The notes: generated by a model not told the origin, from the sequence alone. DNA of 32,531 nt from Spirulina subsalsa CS-330 (GCF_028330765.1 NZ_JAQMTY010000121.1:1-32531), one strand, 5' to 3'; counted from the first letter of the stretch, positions 24,404-32,531 are shown. Translations and numbers: made by a program.

Positions 24404-25363
24404 ATGTCTTCTCATCCGCATCACTCTTCCCATCATCCGCATCACCCCGTTGAGGGTCTAGACCTCGCTCCCCGCCCGTTTTATCAACGTCCCATGGTGA
24501 TCGGCTCGACCGTCGTGGGGGTCTTGGTGGGAGTGTCGTTGTGGAGCTATCTCCTCAACCCCAACTGGCTCAGTGATAGCCATGCGGATAGCCCCTGGAT
24601 TGACCGAATTTTGCGCCTCAACCCCACCTTATCCCGTGAGGATTTGGAAAAAGATGCGGAGTTAGGAGATTTGTCCTTTTGGTTTGGCCGGTCGGAGAGT
24701 TCCTACACGGGTGCTCCCCCCACATCGTCCCCGGAAGAGGGTGAACAGGAACCCAGTTTGCTCGAACAATTCATGAAGCAACAGGAGGCCGATAACGCGC
24801 AGCAAAACGCGGCTAATCCCCTGCTCACGCCCCCGACTCCGGCGGATAATGCCACCCCGGCCACCACTGCCCAGCCCGATCAACCCCCGCCGCGTTCCGC
24901 CCTCGATCGCGCTCTTAACGGGGAGAGTCCCACCGCTGAACCGACCACGAACCCCCTCCAAACGGCACTGGAGCAGCAGGGGAATGCCACTGATGGGCCA
25001 GGGACTCCCGCCAATGCGGCCCCAACGCCCCAGACTTCACGTTATGACAACGCCAATAATCTCGGCATTCCGGATAATTCTGCTGCGTCGTCGAGTTCGG
25101 TTCTCGCTGTGCCACCCACACGCACCCGCCGCAATACGCCCACCACACCCACGGCTATCCCCGCCTTGCCGCCCACGGGTCGCCGCACCGTCCCCACGAA
25201 CCCACTCCCCGGCAATCCCACGACGGCCACACCCCAAGCCCCTAACGTTCCTAGCAATCAACGCCGCCAACTGACTCCTAATGCTGGGGCGCAACAGGGG
25301 TTTCAGCGGGTGGGCGGCGGTGATATTAATACCTTTGCTGATCCGCTCAATTCCACACCATGA
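24404..25363 (+). CDS. His-rich, Pro/Thr-rich single-span membrane protein of unknown function
   Basis: A 319-residue protein I do not recognise. The N-terminus is strikingly His-rich (MSSHPHHSSHHPHHP). A single membrane helix lies at about 31-51 (MVIGSTVVGVLVGVSLWSYL), followed by a moderately conserved-looking segment (LSREDLEKDAELGDLSFWFG). From residue 100 on the chain is low-complexity, rich in Pro, Thr, Ala, Asn and Gln, so probably a disordered periplasmic tail. The gene follows the LptF-like gene by 60 bases and overlaps the DUF429 gene by four. An envelope role is inferred from position only. Confidence 0.7.
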   Translation: MSSHPHHSSHHPHHPVEGLDLAPRPFYQRPMVIGSTVVGVLVGVSLWSYLLNPNWLSDSHADSPWIDRILRLNPTLSREDLEKDAELGDLSFWFGRSESSYTGAPPTSSPEEGEQEPSLLEQFMKQQEADNAQQNAANPLLTPPTPADNATPATTAQPDQPPPRSALDRALNGESPTAEPTTNPLQTALEQQGNATDGPGTPANAAPTPQTSRYDNANNLGIPDNSAASSSSVLAVPPTRTRRNTPTTPTAIPALPPTGRRTVPTNPLPGNPTTATPQAPNVPSNQRRQLTPNAGAQQGFQRVGGGDINTFADPLNSTP

Positions 25364-26115
25364 ATTGTTTAGGGGTTGATTTGGGGTGGTCGTCGGGGGC
25401 GAGTGGGGTCTGTGGGTTGCGGTGGGATGGGGTGGGGTTGCGGTTTGTGGATTGGGGGACGGTGGCGACGGCGGCGGCGGTGTTGGCTTGGTGCGATCGC
25501 ACCCTCTCCCCCACTGATCCGGGCATGATTGCGATCGATGCCCCGACGATTATCCCCAACCCCACCGGAACCCGCCGCCCCGATCGCCTCACCCACCGCC
25601 ATTTTGGCCGCTACCATGCAGGCTGCTATCCCGCCAATCAGGGCCGCCCTTTCGCTGCACAAACCGTGGGGTTAGGGGAGGCCCTCACCGAGCGGGGGTT
25701 TCACCATGCCCCGGACATCACCCCCCAAGCCCCAGGCCGCTATCAAATCGAGGTGTTTCCCCATCCGGCAACGATTCACCTGTTCGGGCTGGATCGGATT
25801 TTGAAATATAAAAAAGGTCGGTTAAGCGATCGCAAACTCGCCCTTACTCAACTCCGCACCTATCTCTTCACCATCCTGCCCACCCTCGACCCGCCCCTAT
25901 TGCCCCCCTTTCCTCCCCTCCCCGATTTTGCAACCTTAACCGGCAAAGCCTTAAAAGCAATTGAAGACCAACTCGATAGCCTCCTCTGCGCCTACATCGC
26001 CGCCCATTGGTGGTATTGGGGGCGCGATCGTAATTGGGTCTTCGGCACTGTCGAAACGGGGTATATTGTGATCCCGGCTCCTGTGAATACCCTGGCTCCC
26101 TGCCCAGAACCTTAA
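25360..26115 (+). CDS. DUF429-family protein
   Basis: A 251-residue DUF429 protein with a predicted RNase H-like fold. The opening GVDLGWSS, then AIDAPTIIPN (about 57-66), HPATIHLFGLDRILKYKKGR and KAIEDQLDSLLCAYIAAHW are the family signatures, and the acidic residues in them could bind metal. Function is unknown. Its ATG overlaps the stop of the preceding gene as ATGA, which predicts coupling. Confidence 0.88.
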   Translation: MNCLGVDLGWSSGASGVCGLRWDGVGLRFVDWGTVATAAAVLAWCDRTLSPTDPGMIAIDAPTIIPNPTGTRRPDRLTHRHFGRYHAGCYPANQGRPFAAQTVGLGEALTERGFHHAPDITPQAPGRYQIEVFPHPATIHLFGLDRILKYKKGRLSDRKLALTQLRTYLFTILPTLDPPLLPPFPPLPDFATLTGKALKAIEDQLDSLLCAYIAAHWWYWGRDRNWVFGTVETGYIVIPAPVNTLAPCPEP

Positions 26116-26215
26116 GCCGCCCCATGGCACAGTTGATCGAATCCATGCGATCCATGAAACTGTAGGAAATGTCCCAGCCTTTAATCGAGTGAGCGTTTAT
26201 GAAACTTAAGGAAAT

Positions 26216-26284
26216 AATCCGGTCATTCCGTAGTGCGAGCATCTTGCTCGCTAGAGGTTTAGAGCCTTTTTCAATGACCGGATT
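26216..26284. mobile_element. 69-bp element with perfect 12-bp inverted ends
   Basis: AATCCGGTCATT (26216-26227) and AATGACCGGATT (26273-26284) are exact complements. An inner hairpin GCGAGC/GCTCGC sits between them. The element is non-coding and lies in the 357-base gap between DUF429 and trmB, which holds only such elements. Confidence 0.7.
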
Positions 26285-26287
26285 AAA

Positions 26288-26421
26288 TATAGCAATCCTA
26301 TTTGATTCATGAACAGGCAAGGGGCTTAAGCCCCTTGTTAGTGAGATTCATGAACAGGCAAGGGGCTTAAGCCCCTTGTTAGTGAGGAGATCAGATCTCC
26401 GATTGATTTAGGATCGCTATA
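26288..26421. mobile_element. MITE-like element with TATAGC(A/G)ATCCT ends and nested tandem hairpins
   Basis: TATAGCAATCCT (26288-26299) and AGGATCGCTATA (26410-26421) match as inverted repeats at 11 of 12 bases. Between them are two identical 41-base direct repeats, each with a perfect 20-base palindrome. No coding capacity is present. Confidence 0.65.
26304..26385. repeat. Two tandem 41-bp repeats with CAAGGGGCTT palindrome
   Basis: Units 26304-26344 and 26345-26385 are identical by eye. Each contains CAAGGGGCTTAAGCCCCTTG (26318-26337 and 26359-26378). The identity points to a recent duplication. Confidence 0.9.
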
Positions 26422-26472
26422 GTTAACCTCCATTAACGCTCAATTCTGCCTTCATTCTTCATCCTTTTAGCC

Positions 26473-27114
26473 ATGCCTAGAGTCCGCGTTCGTCAGCACG
26501 TTAACCCCCTTGCCAAAAAATATCAAAACCCGGTGGTGTTGCCGGATTGGTCGCAGGTGTTTGAGGACATGAACCGACCGATTCACCTCGATATTGGCTG
26601 TGCGCGGGGTCGGTTTCCGTTGATGCTCGCGCCGTTGCAGCCGGATTGGAATATTTTGGGGCTGGAGATTCGCGAGTCGTTGGTGGTGGAAGCGAACCGG
26701 ATTCGGGATGAGCAGGGGTTAAAAAACCTGCATTACTTATTTTGTAATGTCAATGTGGACGGGGTGCAGATTTTCGACTCGTTGCCGCCGGGCCGGGTGC
26801 AGTGGGTGTCGATTCAGTTTCCTGATCCGTGGTTTAAACAACGCCATGCGAAGCGGCGGGTGGTGCAGCCGGAGTTGGTGGCGTTGTTGGCGGAGCGGTT
26901 GCCGGTGGGGGCGCGGGTATTTTTACAGTCGGATGTGGAGGCGATCGCCCAAGACATGACCCATCAATTTACCGCCCATCCCGCCTTTGCTTGTCAACAC
27001 GCATCCCTCTGGTTGCCGGAAAATCCCCTCCCCGTCACCACAGAACGGGAACGCGCCACCCACCGCAAAGGCCAGCCGGTCTATCGCAGCTTGTTCGCCC
27101 GTCAATCATCCTGA
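26473..27114 (+). CDS. trmB: tRNA (guanine-N7-)-methyltransferase TrmB
   Basis: A 213-residue methyltransferase that forms m7G46 in tRNA. The S-adenosylmethionine motif DIGCARGRFPLML, then GLEIRESLV, the hallmark FPDPWFKQRHAKRR and the C-terminal EREREAT-type end (ERERATHRKGQPVYRSLFAR) are all present. It is a single gene, with repeat elements upstream. The convergent amidase gene ends 20 bases downstream without an obvious terminator. Confidence 0.95.
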   Translation: MPRVRVRQHVNPLAKKYQNPVVLPDWSQVFEDMNRPIHLDIGCARGRFPLMLAPLQPDWNILGLEIRESLVVEANRIRDEQGLKNLHYLFCNVNVDGVQIFDSLPPGRVQWVSIQFPDPWFKQRHAKRRVVQPELVALLAERLPVGARVFLQSDVEAIAQDMTHQFTAHPAFACQHASLWLPENPLPVTTERERATHRKGQPVYRSLFARQSS

Positions 27115-27134
27115 CTAAAAAAGGGGGCGGCGGA

Positions 27135-28097
27135 CTAGACGAGCAGCTTACCCCAGCATTGGGGGCCGACAATGCCGTCAACGGTGATGTGGGTTTGGAG
27201 TTGGAAGCGACGGACGGCGGTGGCGGTTTGGGAGCCAAAAATGCCGTCGATCGCCGTTCCGATCCGGAATTGCACATAGCGCACGGCTTTGCCGGTGGCG
27301 TGGCTGGGGCGGAGGATGGGACGGGCGAGGATTTCGGCGATCGCTTTCCAGGTGGCGGCGCTGGCGGTGTCGCCGCTGGTGATGGCCATGAGGTCGTTGA
27401 AGCGTTGGGTGGCGAAACGGGTGGCGGGGCCGATCAGACCATCTTCGCTGAGGGGTTTGTTGTTGCGATCGCGAATTTGCAACTGATTTAACTGCTGCTG
27501 AAGTTTCAGCACTTGGGCATCAAAGGACGTGGGAGGTGTGGAGCCGCCTGTGTTTTCCTCGGTGTTGGGGGGGGGAGTCACCACGGGACTTTGCCCCGTC
27601 AGGCCGGTGACGATCGCATTAGCCATCCGTTCCGTGTCGTAGAGGTCGCGATCGCGCCAAGAATCAATAAAACAGCATTCAATCAAAATCGCGGGCATCC
27701 AGGTATTTTTCAACACATAAAGGTGCGATCCATCCTTCACCCCCCGGTTATAAAACCCCAAACGGACAATTTCACTCAAAACCGGCTTGGCGTAGCGTTC
27801 CCCGGAGGAACTGACCGCAAACACTTCTGCCCCGTTGGCCTTGCCATTGAAAGCGTTGAAATGAATCGAAACGTAGAGATCCACATTTTGCGCATTCGCT
27901 ATGCTGACCCGCTTGTTGAGGGAATCCAAGACGCTATAGGCCGAACTCGGATTGCAGTTCACCGCAATATGACCCAGGGCGGCGAGTTTGGCCCTCACCC
28001 GCGTGCCAACGGCCTTGGTGAGGTCGTCTTCCTTCGCCCAGCCCGATGCACCCGTATCCGGTGGTGCATTATGTCCCATGTCGATCCCAAATTTCAC
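27135..28097 (-). CDS. N-acetylmuramoyl-L-alanine amidase with two peptidoglycan-binding modules
   Basis: A 320-residue zinc amidase (Amidase_3). Likely zinc ligands H9 (DMGHN), E23 and H79 (SIHFNA) and catalytic E140 (LIECCFID) are visible. Two PG_binding_1 modules follow a short linker: about residues 200-245 (DGLIGPATRFATQRFN) and 265-318 (DGIFGSQTATAVRRFQ, DGIVGPQCW). There is no signal peptide; the domain starts at residue 1. This is more like a phage endolysin or a protein exported another way. Length and order otherwise fit cell-wall hydrolases. Confidence 0.9.
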   Translation of the reverse strand: MKFGIDMGHNAPPDTGASGWAKEDDLTKAVGTRVRAKLAALGHIAVNCNPSSAYSVLDSLNKRVSIANAQNVDLYVSIHFNAFNGKANGAEVFAVSSSGERYAKPVLSEIVRLGFYNRGVKDGSHLYVLKNTWMPAILIECCFIDSWRDRDLYDTERMANAIVTGLTGQSPVVTPPPNTEENTGGSTPPTSFDAQVLKLQQQLNQLQIRDRNNKPLSEDGLIGPATRFATQRFNDLMAITSGDTASAATWKAIAEILARPILRPSHATGKAVRYVQFRIGTAIDGIFGSQTATAVRRFQLQTHITVDGIVGPQCWGKLLV

Positions 28098-28193
28098 AGC
28101 ACTCTTCCCCGATGTTGGACGCTGGTTTGCATTATATCAAGGGGGTTTCGTCCTGCTGCGGAACTTAAGCATTCCATACCAGATTGACGCACA

Positions 28194-29003
28194 TTAACGC
28201 AGGGCTGCGATCGCGCCTGCCGTCAACTCCCGCACCGTACTGAGGTCGATCCCCTCCCCCTTCCCTTCCCTCAACCAGAGCAAATATTCCACATTTCCCG
28301 CTGGCCCCGTAATCGGCGACCACGTCAGACCGCGATACTGCCACCCCAACCCCTGCGCCGCCGTGATCACCCCCCAAATCGCATCGGCATGATCCCTCGG
28401 ATCACGCACCACGCCCTTTTTTCCCACCCGTGCTTTCCCCACTTCAAACTGTGGCTTCACCAGCACAATTAATTCCCGTGGCGCTCGGAGCAATGGCCAA
28501 AACGCGGGCAACACTTTCGTCAGGGAAATAAACGACAGATCCGCCACGCCCAGATCGGCGAGTTCAGCCTCACCATAGAGATCCGCCGGGGTTAAATGGC
28601 GCAGATTCGTCCGTTCTCTCAGGATGACGCGGGAATCTTGGCGCAGGGGCCAAGCCACCTGGCCATAGCCCACATCCACACCATAGACCTGTCGCGCCCC
28701 CTGTTGGAGCAAACAATCGGTAAAGCCGCCGGTGGAAATGCCGCCATCGAGACAGATGCGATCGCGCACCTCCACCCCAAACACCGCCAACGCCTTCGCC
28801 AACTTCTCCCCCCCCCGCGACACATAGGGCGGTTTCGCCTTCACCTCAATCTCAGCATCGATGGCCACCTCCGTCCCCGGCTTATCCACCCGCTGCTGAT
28901 TCACCTTCACATCCCCCGCCCGAATCAACCGCTGCGCCCATTGCCGCGACTCACACAAATTGCGTTCCACTAGTAGCAGATCCAGGCGTTGTTTCTTACT
29001 CAT
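28194..29003 (-). CDS. tlyA: TlyA-family rRNA 2'-O-methyltransferase (S4-FtsJ)
   Basis: A 269-residue protein with an N-terminal S4 RNA-binding domain (1-60, RLDLLLVERNLCESRQWAQR) and an FtsJ-like methyltransferase domain (about 61-250). The SAM motif reads LDGGISTGGFTD; many homologues have LDIGASTGGFTD, so two small changes are present. The catalytic-core region DLSFISLTKVLP and KPQFEVG is intact. TlyA methylates ribosomal RNA and in some bacteria acts as a haemolysin-like factor. It is a single gene on the minus strand. Confidence 0.92.
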   Translation of the reverse strand: MSKKQRLDLLLVERNLCESRQWAQRLIRAGDVKVNQQRVDKPGTEVAIDAEIEVKAKPPYVSRGGEKLAKALAVFGVEVRDRICLDGGISTGGFTDCLLQQGARQVYGVDVGYGQVAWPLRQDSRVILRERTNLRHLTPADLYGEAELADLGVADLSFISLTKVLPAFWPLLRAPRELIVLVKPQFEVGKARVGKKGVVRDPRDHADAIWGVITAAQGLGWQYRGLTWSPITGPAGNVEYLLWLREGKGEGIDLSTVRELTAGAIAALR

Positions 29004-29030
29004 CCTAATTAGTATGGTTAACCATCGTTT

Positions 29031-29606
29031 TTAAAACTCAATCCCTTCGTATAGATCTGCCAAATTAACCACCACTGGCAAGGATGCAATGGTCACCTGT
29101 GCCGCCAAATCATCATACTCCGTAAAAAGCCATTGATTATTCCCTTGTTTCACATAATGTTCAACATGAATGCGGTACTGATCAATGAGGAGATAGTCTT
29201 GGAACGTGGTCAGGGTGCGATAGGCTTCAAACTTTTCGTCGCGGTCATAGCTGCGGGTCGATTTGGAGAGAACTTCGGCGATGAAAATGGGATTCATTAC
29301 CGTATCATTTCGACCCTCTTGACGCTCGATCGGTTTCGCCATCACCATCAAATCGGGATAGGTATAAAGCCTGTGATTGGGAATCCAAAGGCGTTGATCT
29401 GCCACAAACACTTGATAGGGTTTTCCTTTCAAGGCAAGGCGAAACAATACCACTAAACTGCCGCTTAATTCATTGTGTTCTGGGGTTCCACCGGTCATGG
29501 TGATAATTCGTCCATCGCGGTACTCATGGCGTTGTTCGGATGCTGTTTCTTGGGTGAAATATTGATCAATACTGTGGCGTTGCAGTGGGAGGGGTGAGAC
29601 GCTCAT
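29031..29606 (-). CDS. Uma2-family (DUF820) PD-(D/E)XK endonuclease-like protein
   Basis: A 191-residue member of a family expanded in cyanobacteria. Core residues are visible: HEYRDGRIITM, YPDLMVMAKP (catalytic Asp), and FIAEVLSKSTRSYDRDEKFEAYR, where the usual form is VEVLSPST...D...K...Y. Function is unknown; some members may be encoded by transposon-like or toxin-like genes. It lies 27 bases upstream of tlyA on the same strand but is a typical scattered copy rather than a pathway partner. Confidence 0.9.
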   Translation of the reverse strand: MSVSPLPLQRHSIDQYFTQETASEQRHEYRDGRIITMTGGTPEHNELSGSLVVLFRLALKGKPYQVFVADQRLWIPNHRLYTYPDLMVMAKPIERQEGRNDTVMNPIFIAEVLSKSTRSYDRDEKFEAYRTLTTFQDYLLIDQYRIHVEHYVKQGNNQWLFTEYDDLAAQVTIASLPVVVNLADLYEGIEF

Positions 29607-29682
29607 GATGATTGACCTCTGGGACAGTTTCGCTACCCATCATTTTGGGTAATTCTGGTGATTAGTGTAACGTCAAACCCTG

Positions 29683-31212
29683 TTATTGCATGCGGTCGAT
29701 GGTGCGGTATTGGATGGCTTCGGCGATGTGGGGGGTTTGGATCGTGGCGGCGCTTTCGAGGTCGGCGATCGTGCGGGCGACTTTGAGGATGCGATCCATG
29801 GCGCGGGCGGAGAGACCGAGTTTGCGGATTGCGGTTTCGAGGAGGGTGCGACAGGCATCATCAAGGGCGCAGTGGTCGCGGAGGTGGCGGCTTTGCATGT
29901 CGGCGTTGGCTTGAAGATGGGGTTCGGATGCGAAGCGATCGCTCGCAATCTGCCGCGCTCGTTGGACGCGATCGCGCACCGCCGCCGACGCTTCCCCCTG
30001 GGCCTGCCCCATCATTTCATCGGGCTTGAGCCGATTCACCGCCACCTGTAGATCAATGCGATCCATCAACGGCCCCGACAGTTTCGCCCAATACCGTTCC
30101 CGTTGGATCGGGCCACAGGTACAAGCCTGGATCGTGTCGCCATAATAGCCACAGGGGCAGGGGTTTGTACTGGCGATCAGGGTAAATTGCGCCGGAAACT
30201 CCACCGATTGCCGCGTCCGGGTAATCGTCACCTGGCCATCTTCGAGGGGTTGGCGCAGGAATTCCAACACATTCCGCTTAAATTCTGTGAGTTCGTCGAG
30301 AAAAAGAATGCCTCTGTGAGCCAAGGAAATCTCCCCCGGCTTTGGAATGCTACCACCCCCCACCAACGACGGCCCCGACGCGGAATGGTGGGGACTCCGA
30401 AAGGGTCGCTCTCGCACCAATGTGCCGCGATTTTTCAACAGCCCCGCCACGGAATGAATTTGCGACACTTCCAACGCTTCAGGAAAGGTCAGGGGTGGCA
30501 AAATTCCCGGTAATCGACGGGCTAGCATGGTTTTACCACTGCCCGGCGGCCCGACGAAAATTAGGTTATGGCCCCCAGCGGCGGCAATTTCCAAGGCGCG
30601 GCGGGCCTGGGCTTGGCCTTTCACATCTTTTAAATCCGGGATGCCGATCCAGGGTTCGGTTTTGAAGACATCGCGATTGAGGGTGACGGGTTGATGGTCT
30701 TGGGGGCGATCGCAAAAGGCGGCGATTTCGCTGAGGTACTTAAACCCGTAAACGTCGAGACCTTCGACGACGGCGGCTTCTTGGGCATTGTCGGCCGGGA
30801 GAATCAGGCCGCGCATCCCCAATTGTTTCGCCGCTGCCGCCACGGGGAGCACGCCCGCCACAGCCCGTAAACTGCCATCGAGGGACAATTCCCCAATAAA
30901 AATAAAATCCCCCAAAAGTTGGGTGTTGATCTGTTCGGAGGCGGCGAGAATGCCGATGCTGATCGGGAGATCGAAGCTGGGGCCTTCTTTGCGGAGGTCG
31001 GCGGGGGTGAGGTTGACGAGGATTTTCCGCATCGGGAAGGCGAAACCGGAGTTTTTCAGGGCGGCATTGACGCGCTCGCGGGATTCTTGGACAGCGGTAT
31101 CAGGAAGACCGACAAGGATGGTTTTGGGCAACCCGCCGGATACATCGACTTCTACGCCGATTTGGACGGCATGGATGCCGACAACAGATGCACTCCAAAC
31201 TCTGGCTAGCAT
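29683..31212 (-). CDS. comM: ComM/YifB-family Mg chelatase-like AAA helicase
   Basis: A 509-residue ComM/YifB protein. ComM is a hexameric helicase promoting branch migration during natural transformation. The N-terminal Lon-like domain (MLARVWSASVVGIHAVQIGV) is followed by Walker A GPPGSGKT (221-228) and the phrase RGILFLDELTEFKRNVLEFL as Walker B. A small zinc-like motif CPCGYYGD...CTC is typical. ATG 31212 matches the usual family start; a TTG seven codons earlier is less likely. The upstream gap is divergent with the ParB-like gene. Confidence 0.94.
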   Translation of the reverse strand: MLARVWSASVVGIHAVQIGVEVDVSGGLPKTILVGLPDTAVQESRERVNAALKNSGFAFPMRKILVNLTPADLRKEGPSFDLPISIGILAASEQINTQLLGDFIFIGELSLDGSLRAVAGVLPVAAAAKQLGMRGLILPADNAQEAAVVEGLDVYGFKYLSEIAAFCDRPQDHQPVTLNRDVFKTEPWIGIPDLKDVKGQAQARRALEIAAAGGHNLIFVGPPGSGKTMLARRLPGILPPLTFPEALEVSQIHSVAGLLKNRGTLVRERPFRSPHHSASGPSLVGGGSIPKPGEISLAHRGILFLDELTEFKRNVLEFLRQPLEDGQVTITRTRQSVEFPAQFTLIASTNPCPCGYYGDTIQACTCGPIQRERYWAKLSGPLMDRIDLQVAVNRLKPDEMMGQAQGEASAAVRDRVQRARQIASDRFASEPHLQANADMQSRHLRDHCALDDACRTLLETAIRKLGLSARAMDRILKVARTIADLESAATIQTPHIAEAIQYRTIDRMQ

Positions 31213-31342
31213 GGTGGTTTTGGGGATGGACAATAGGCGATCGCACTCAGGCCGAAACTCTAGCTCGATACGGTTTGAATTTTAAAGGAGTTCGGGGCGA
31301 CGTGGCATAATGGCCGTCGCAATCTTCCCCGAATCTTGACCT

Positions 31343-32389
31343 GTGCAAACCACTCCTTCCCGTGACGAACTGGCGGCGGCTCTCGCTGTTCCCGCTGATT
31401 TTGATTTTCAACTGCCCGATCCTGACGATGATCAGATCCATGACCATGAATTTACGCGGCAATTGGATGAGGTGTGGAATATCTGCGAGCGGTTTGATCT
31501 GCAAACGGATATTTGGCGGGGTCGGGTGCTGCGAGCGGTGCGCGATCGCGAAAAACGCGGCGGCGAAGGTCGGGGCACAGGCTTTTTGAATTGGCTCAAA
31601 CAGCGAGAAATCACCAAAAGCCAAGCCTACACCCTGATCCAACTGGCCAACAGTGCCGACACGCTCCTCGCGGATGGTCAACTTGACCCCACCTCGATCA
31701 ACCGCTTCAGCAAAAACGCCTTTATGGAAACCGCCAAGGCTGACCCGGAAGTGCAGCGGATGGTGAGCGAGGCGGCGGCCGGGGGCGATCGCATCACCCG
31801 TCGCGAAGTCAAACAACTCACCGACGAATGGACGGCCGTGAGTTCCGACCTCCTCCCCGACGAAATCAAAGCCAAAGCCGCCGACGGCAGCATCGCCCCG
31901 CGCCACATCGCCCCCCTCGTCCGGGAAATGGAAAAACTCCCCGATGCTCACCTGAAAACCATTCAAGTGGAGGCGGCGAACTCCCCCGACCTCGACATGG
32001 TGAAAACCCTGACCACGGAGGCCAAAAACCTCTCAAAATACCTCGACGCTGCCGCCCAAGTGCAAACCCTGCGCCGCGCCGATATCGACCTGGAAATGGC
32101 CCTCGAAGAAGCCCTCCGCCTCGACTGTCTCAACACCACCGCCGACCTCGTTAAACAAGCCACCACCCTAGAGCAAACCGTAGGCAAGCTCTACACCACC
32201 TGGCGACGCTTGGGCAGCTTGGCCGATCGCCTCTACGTGGACACGGGCGCGAGCAATCCTCACCTGCGATCGCTCCTCAACAGCCTCCATGTCCTCACCC
32301 AGGATGTGATCGAGGTGCAGCTTGATGAATCCGGCGAAAAACAGGTGCGCCTCCGCATCCTCAATGACCCCGCTGCAACGGATTCCTAG
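31343..32389 (+). CDS. Conserved hypothetical protein with ParB-like helix-turn-helix region
   Basis: A 348-residue acidic, helical protein. The start is a GTG at 31343. Residues about 80-165 (NWLKQREITKSQAYTLIQLA, then DPTSINRFSKNAFMETAKAD and ITRREVKQLTDEW) look like the DNA-binding part of ParB/KorB-type proteins, but the N-terminal CTPase motif GxRR is not seen. The C-terminal half (about 190-300) is predicted coiled coil or helix bundle. A DNA-binding role is therefore likely but unproven. It is divergent from comM and is followed directly by an inverted-repeat element. Confidence 0.65.
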   Translation: MQTTPSRDELAAALAVPADFDFQLPDPDDDQIHDHEFTRQLDEVWNICERFDLQTDIWRGRVLRAVRDREKRGGEGRGTGFLNWLKQREITKSQAYTLIQLANSADTLLADGQLDPTSINRFSKNAFMETAKADPEVQRMVSEAAAGGDRITRREVKQLTDEWTAVSSDLLPDEIKAKAADGSIAPRHIAPLVREMEKLPDAHLKTIQVEAANSPDLDMVKTLTTEAKNLSKYLDAAAQVQTLRRADIDLEMALEEALRLDCLNTTADLVKQATTLEQTVGKLYTTWRRLGSLADRLYVDTGASNPHLRSLLNSLHVLTQDVIEVQLDESGEKQVRLRILNDPAATDS

Positions 32390-32391
32390 GG

Positions 32392-32531
32392 GGTGCATCC
32401 CAGTTGTGCAACCCCTCACCCAACCCTCTCCCGCAGGAGAGGGCTTTTGGCTCCCTTCTCCTGCGGGAGAAGGGCTGGGGATGAGGGTTCTACCTGGCGA
32501 GCAATATGAATCTGCAAAAGTGGGATGCACC
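32392..32531. mobile_element. MITE-like element with GGTGCATCCCA inverted ends (right end at window edge)
   Basis: The first 19 bases (32392-32410) match the complement of 32513-32531 at 17 of 19 positions. The element carries no gene. A palindromic repeat of the CCCTCA...TGAGGG family (32413-32487) is nested inside. The element may extend one or more bases past the window. Confidence 0.75.
32413..32487. repeat. Palindromic repeat of the CCCTCA...TGAGGG family
   Basis: Contains hairpins CCCTCTCC/GGAGAGGG and CCTTCTCC/GGAGAAGG, like the copy inside the methyltransferase gene at 11341-11429. Confidence 0.85.

Noticed and set aside
26318-26378. Possible CRISPR array (two identical repeats before trmB)
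   Set aside because: The 41-base units are directly adjacent with no spacers, are palindromic and recur elsewhere; no cas genes are present.

Overview
The window is chromosomal DNA from a cyanobacterium. The evidence is the very frequent HIP1 octamer GCGATCGC on both strands, a PII protein with the T-loop motif RYRGSEY, a plant-type ferredoxin-thioredoxin reductase catalytic subunit, a PucC-type pigment-delivery MFS protein, GlcF of the photorespiratory glycolate pathway, and an XisH/XisI pair. The genus cannot be fixed from sequence alone.

Layout. (1) 1-4807 is mostly core: a CADD-type haem-oxygenase-like di-metal protein, a convergent PucC/BCD-family MFS gene, a lipoprotein with seven-residue repeats, initiator tRNA-fMet with its terminator, and glcF. 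(2) 5038-14850 is an accessory island: a PLD nuclease-SNF2 helicase fusion, an Eco57I-type adenine methyltransferase, an XisH-XisI pair directly behind it, and several toxin-antitoxin modules. One module with a PIN toxin is intact. Three others look broken: a RelE gene with one in-frame stop, a HicB tail next to a repeat, and an HEPN gene that starts properly behind its MNT partner and then runs into a short inverted-repeat element. (3) 14942-18047 has a patatin phospholipase overlapping an L,D-transpeptidase gene, then a DUF815 AAA ATPase. (4) 18201-18801 is an apparently intact TumA/TumE-like pair. (5) 19026-20810 (minus) holds glnB behind an NtcA-like promoter, and a gtrA-comF pair. (6) 20877-26115 (plus) runs ftrC, DUF309, LptA-like, LptB-like, LptF/G-like, a His- and Pro-rich membrane-anchored protein and DUF429. 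(7) 26473-32389 carries trmB, an amidase, tlyA, a Uma2 nuclease, comM and a ParB-like protein.

Small palindromic elements are unusually frequent. One hairpin family (CAAGGGGCTT/AAGCCCCTTG) occurs at least four times and sits inside two different elements with their own terminal inverted repeats. Another (CCCTCA...TGAGGG) occurs inside the methyltransferase reading frame and again inside an inverted-repeat element at the right edge.

The best candidate for an undescribed system is the set helicase-PLD + methyltransferase + XisH (visible PD-(D/E)XK-type residues) + XisI. All four are co-oriented, and the last three form a tight or overlapping run. It could be a restriction-like defence unit with XisH as nuclease; this is inference from gene order and motifs. 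No database search was possible, so family names rest on recognised motifs.
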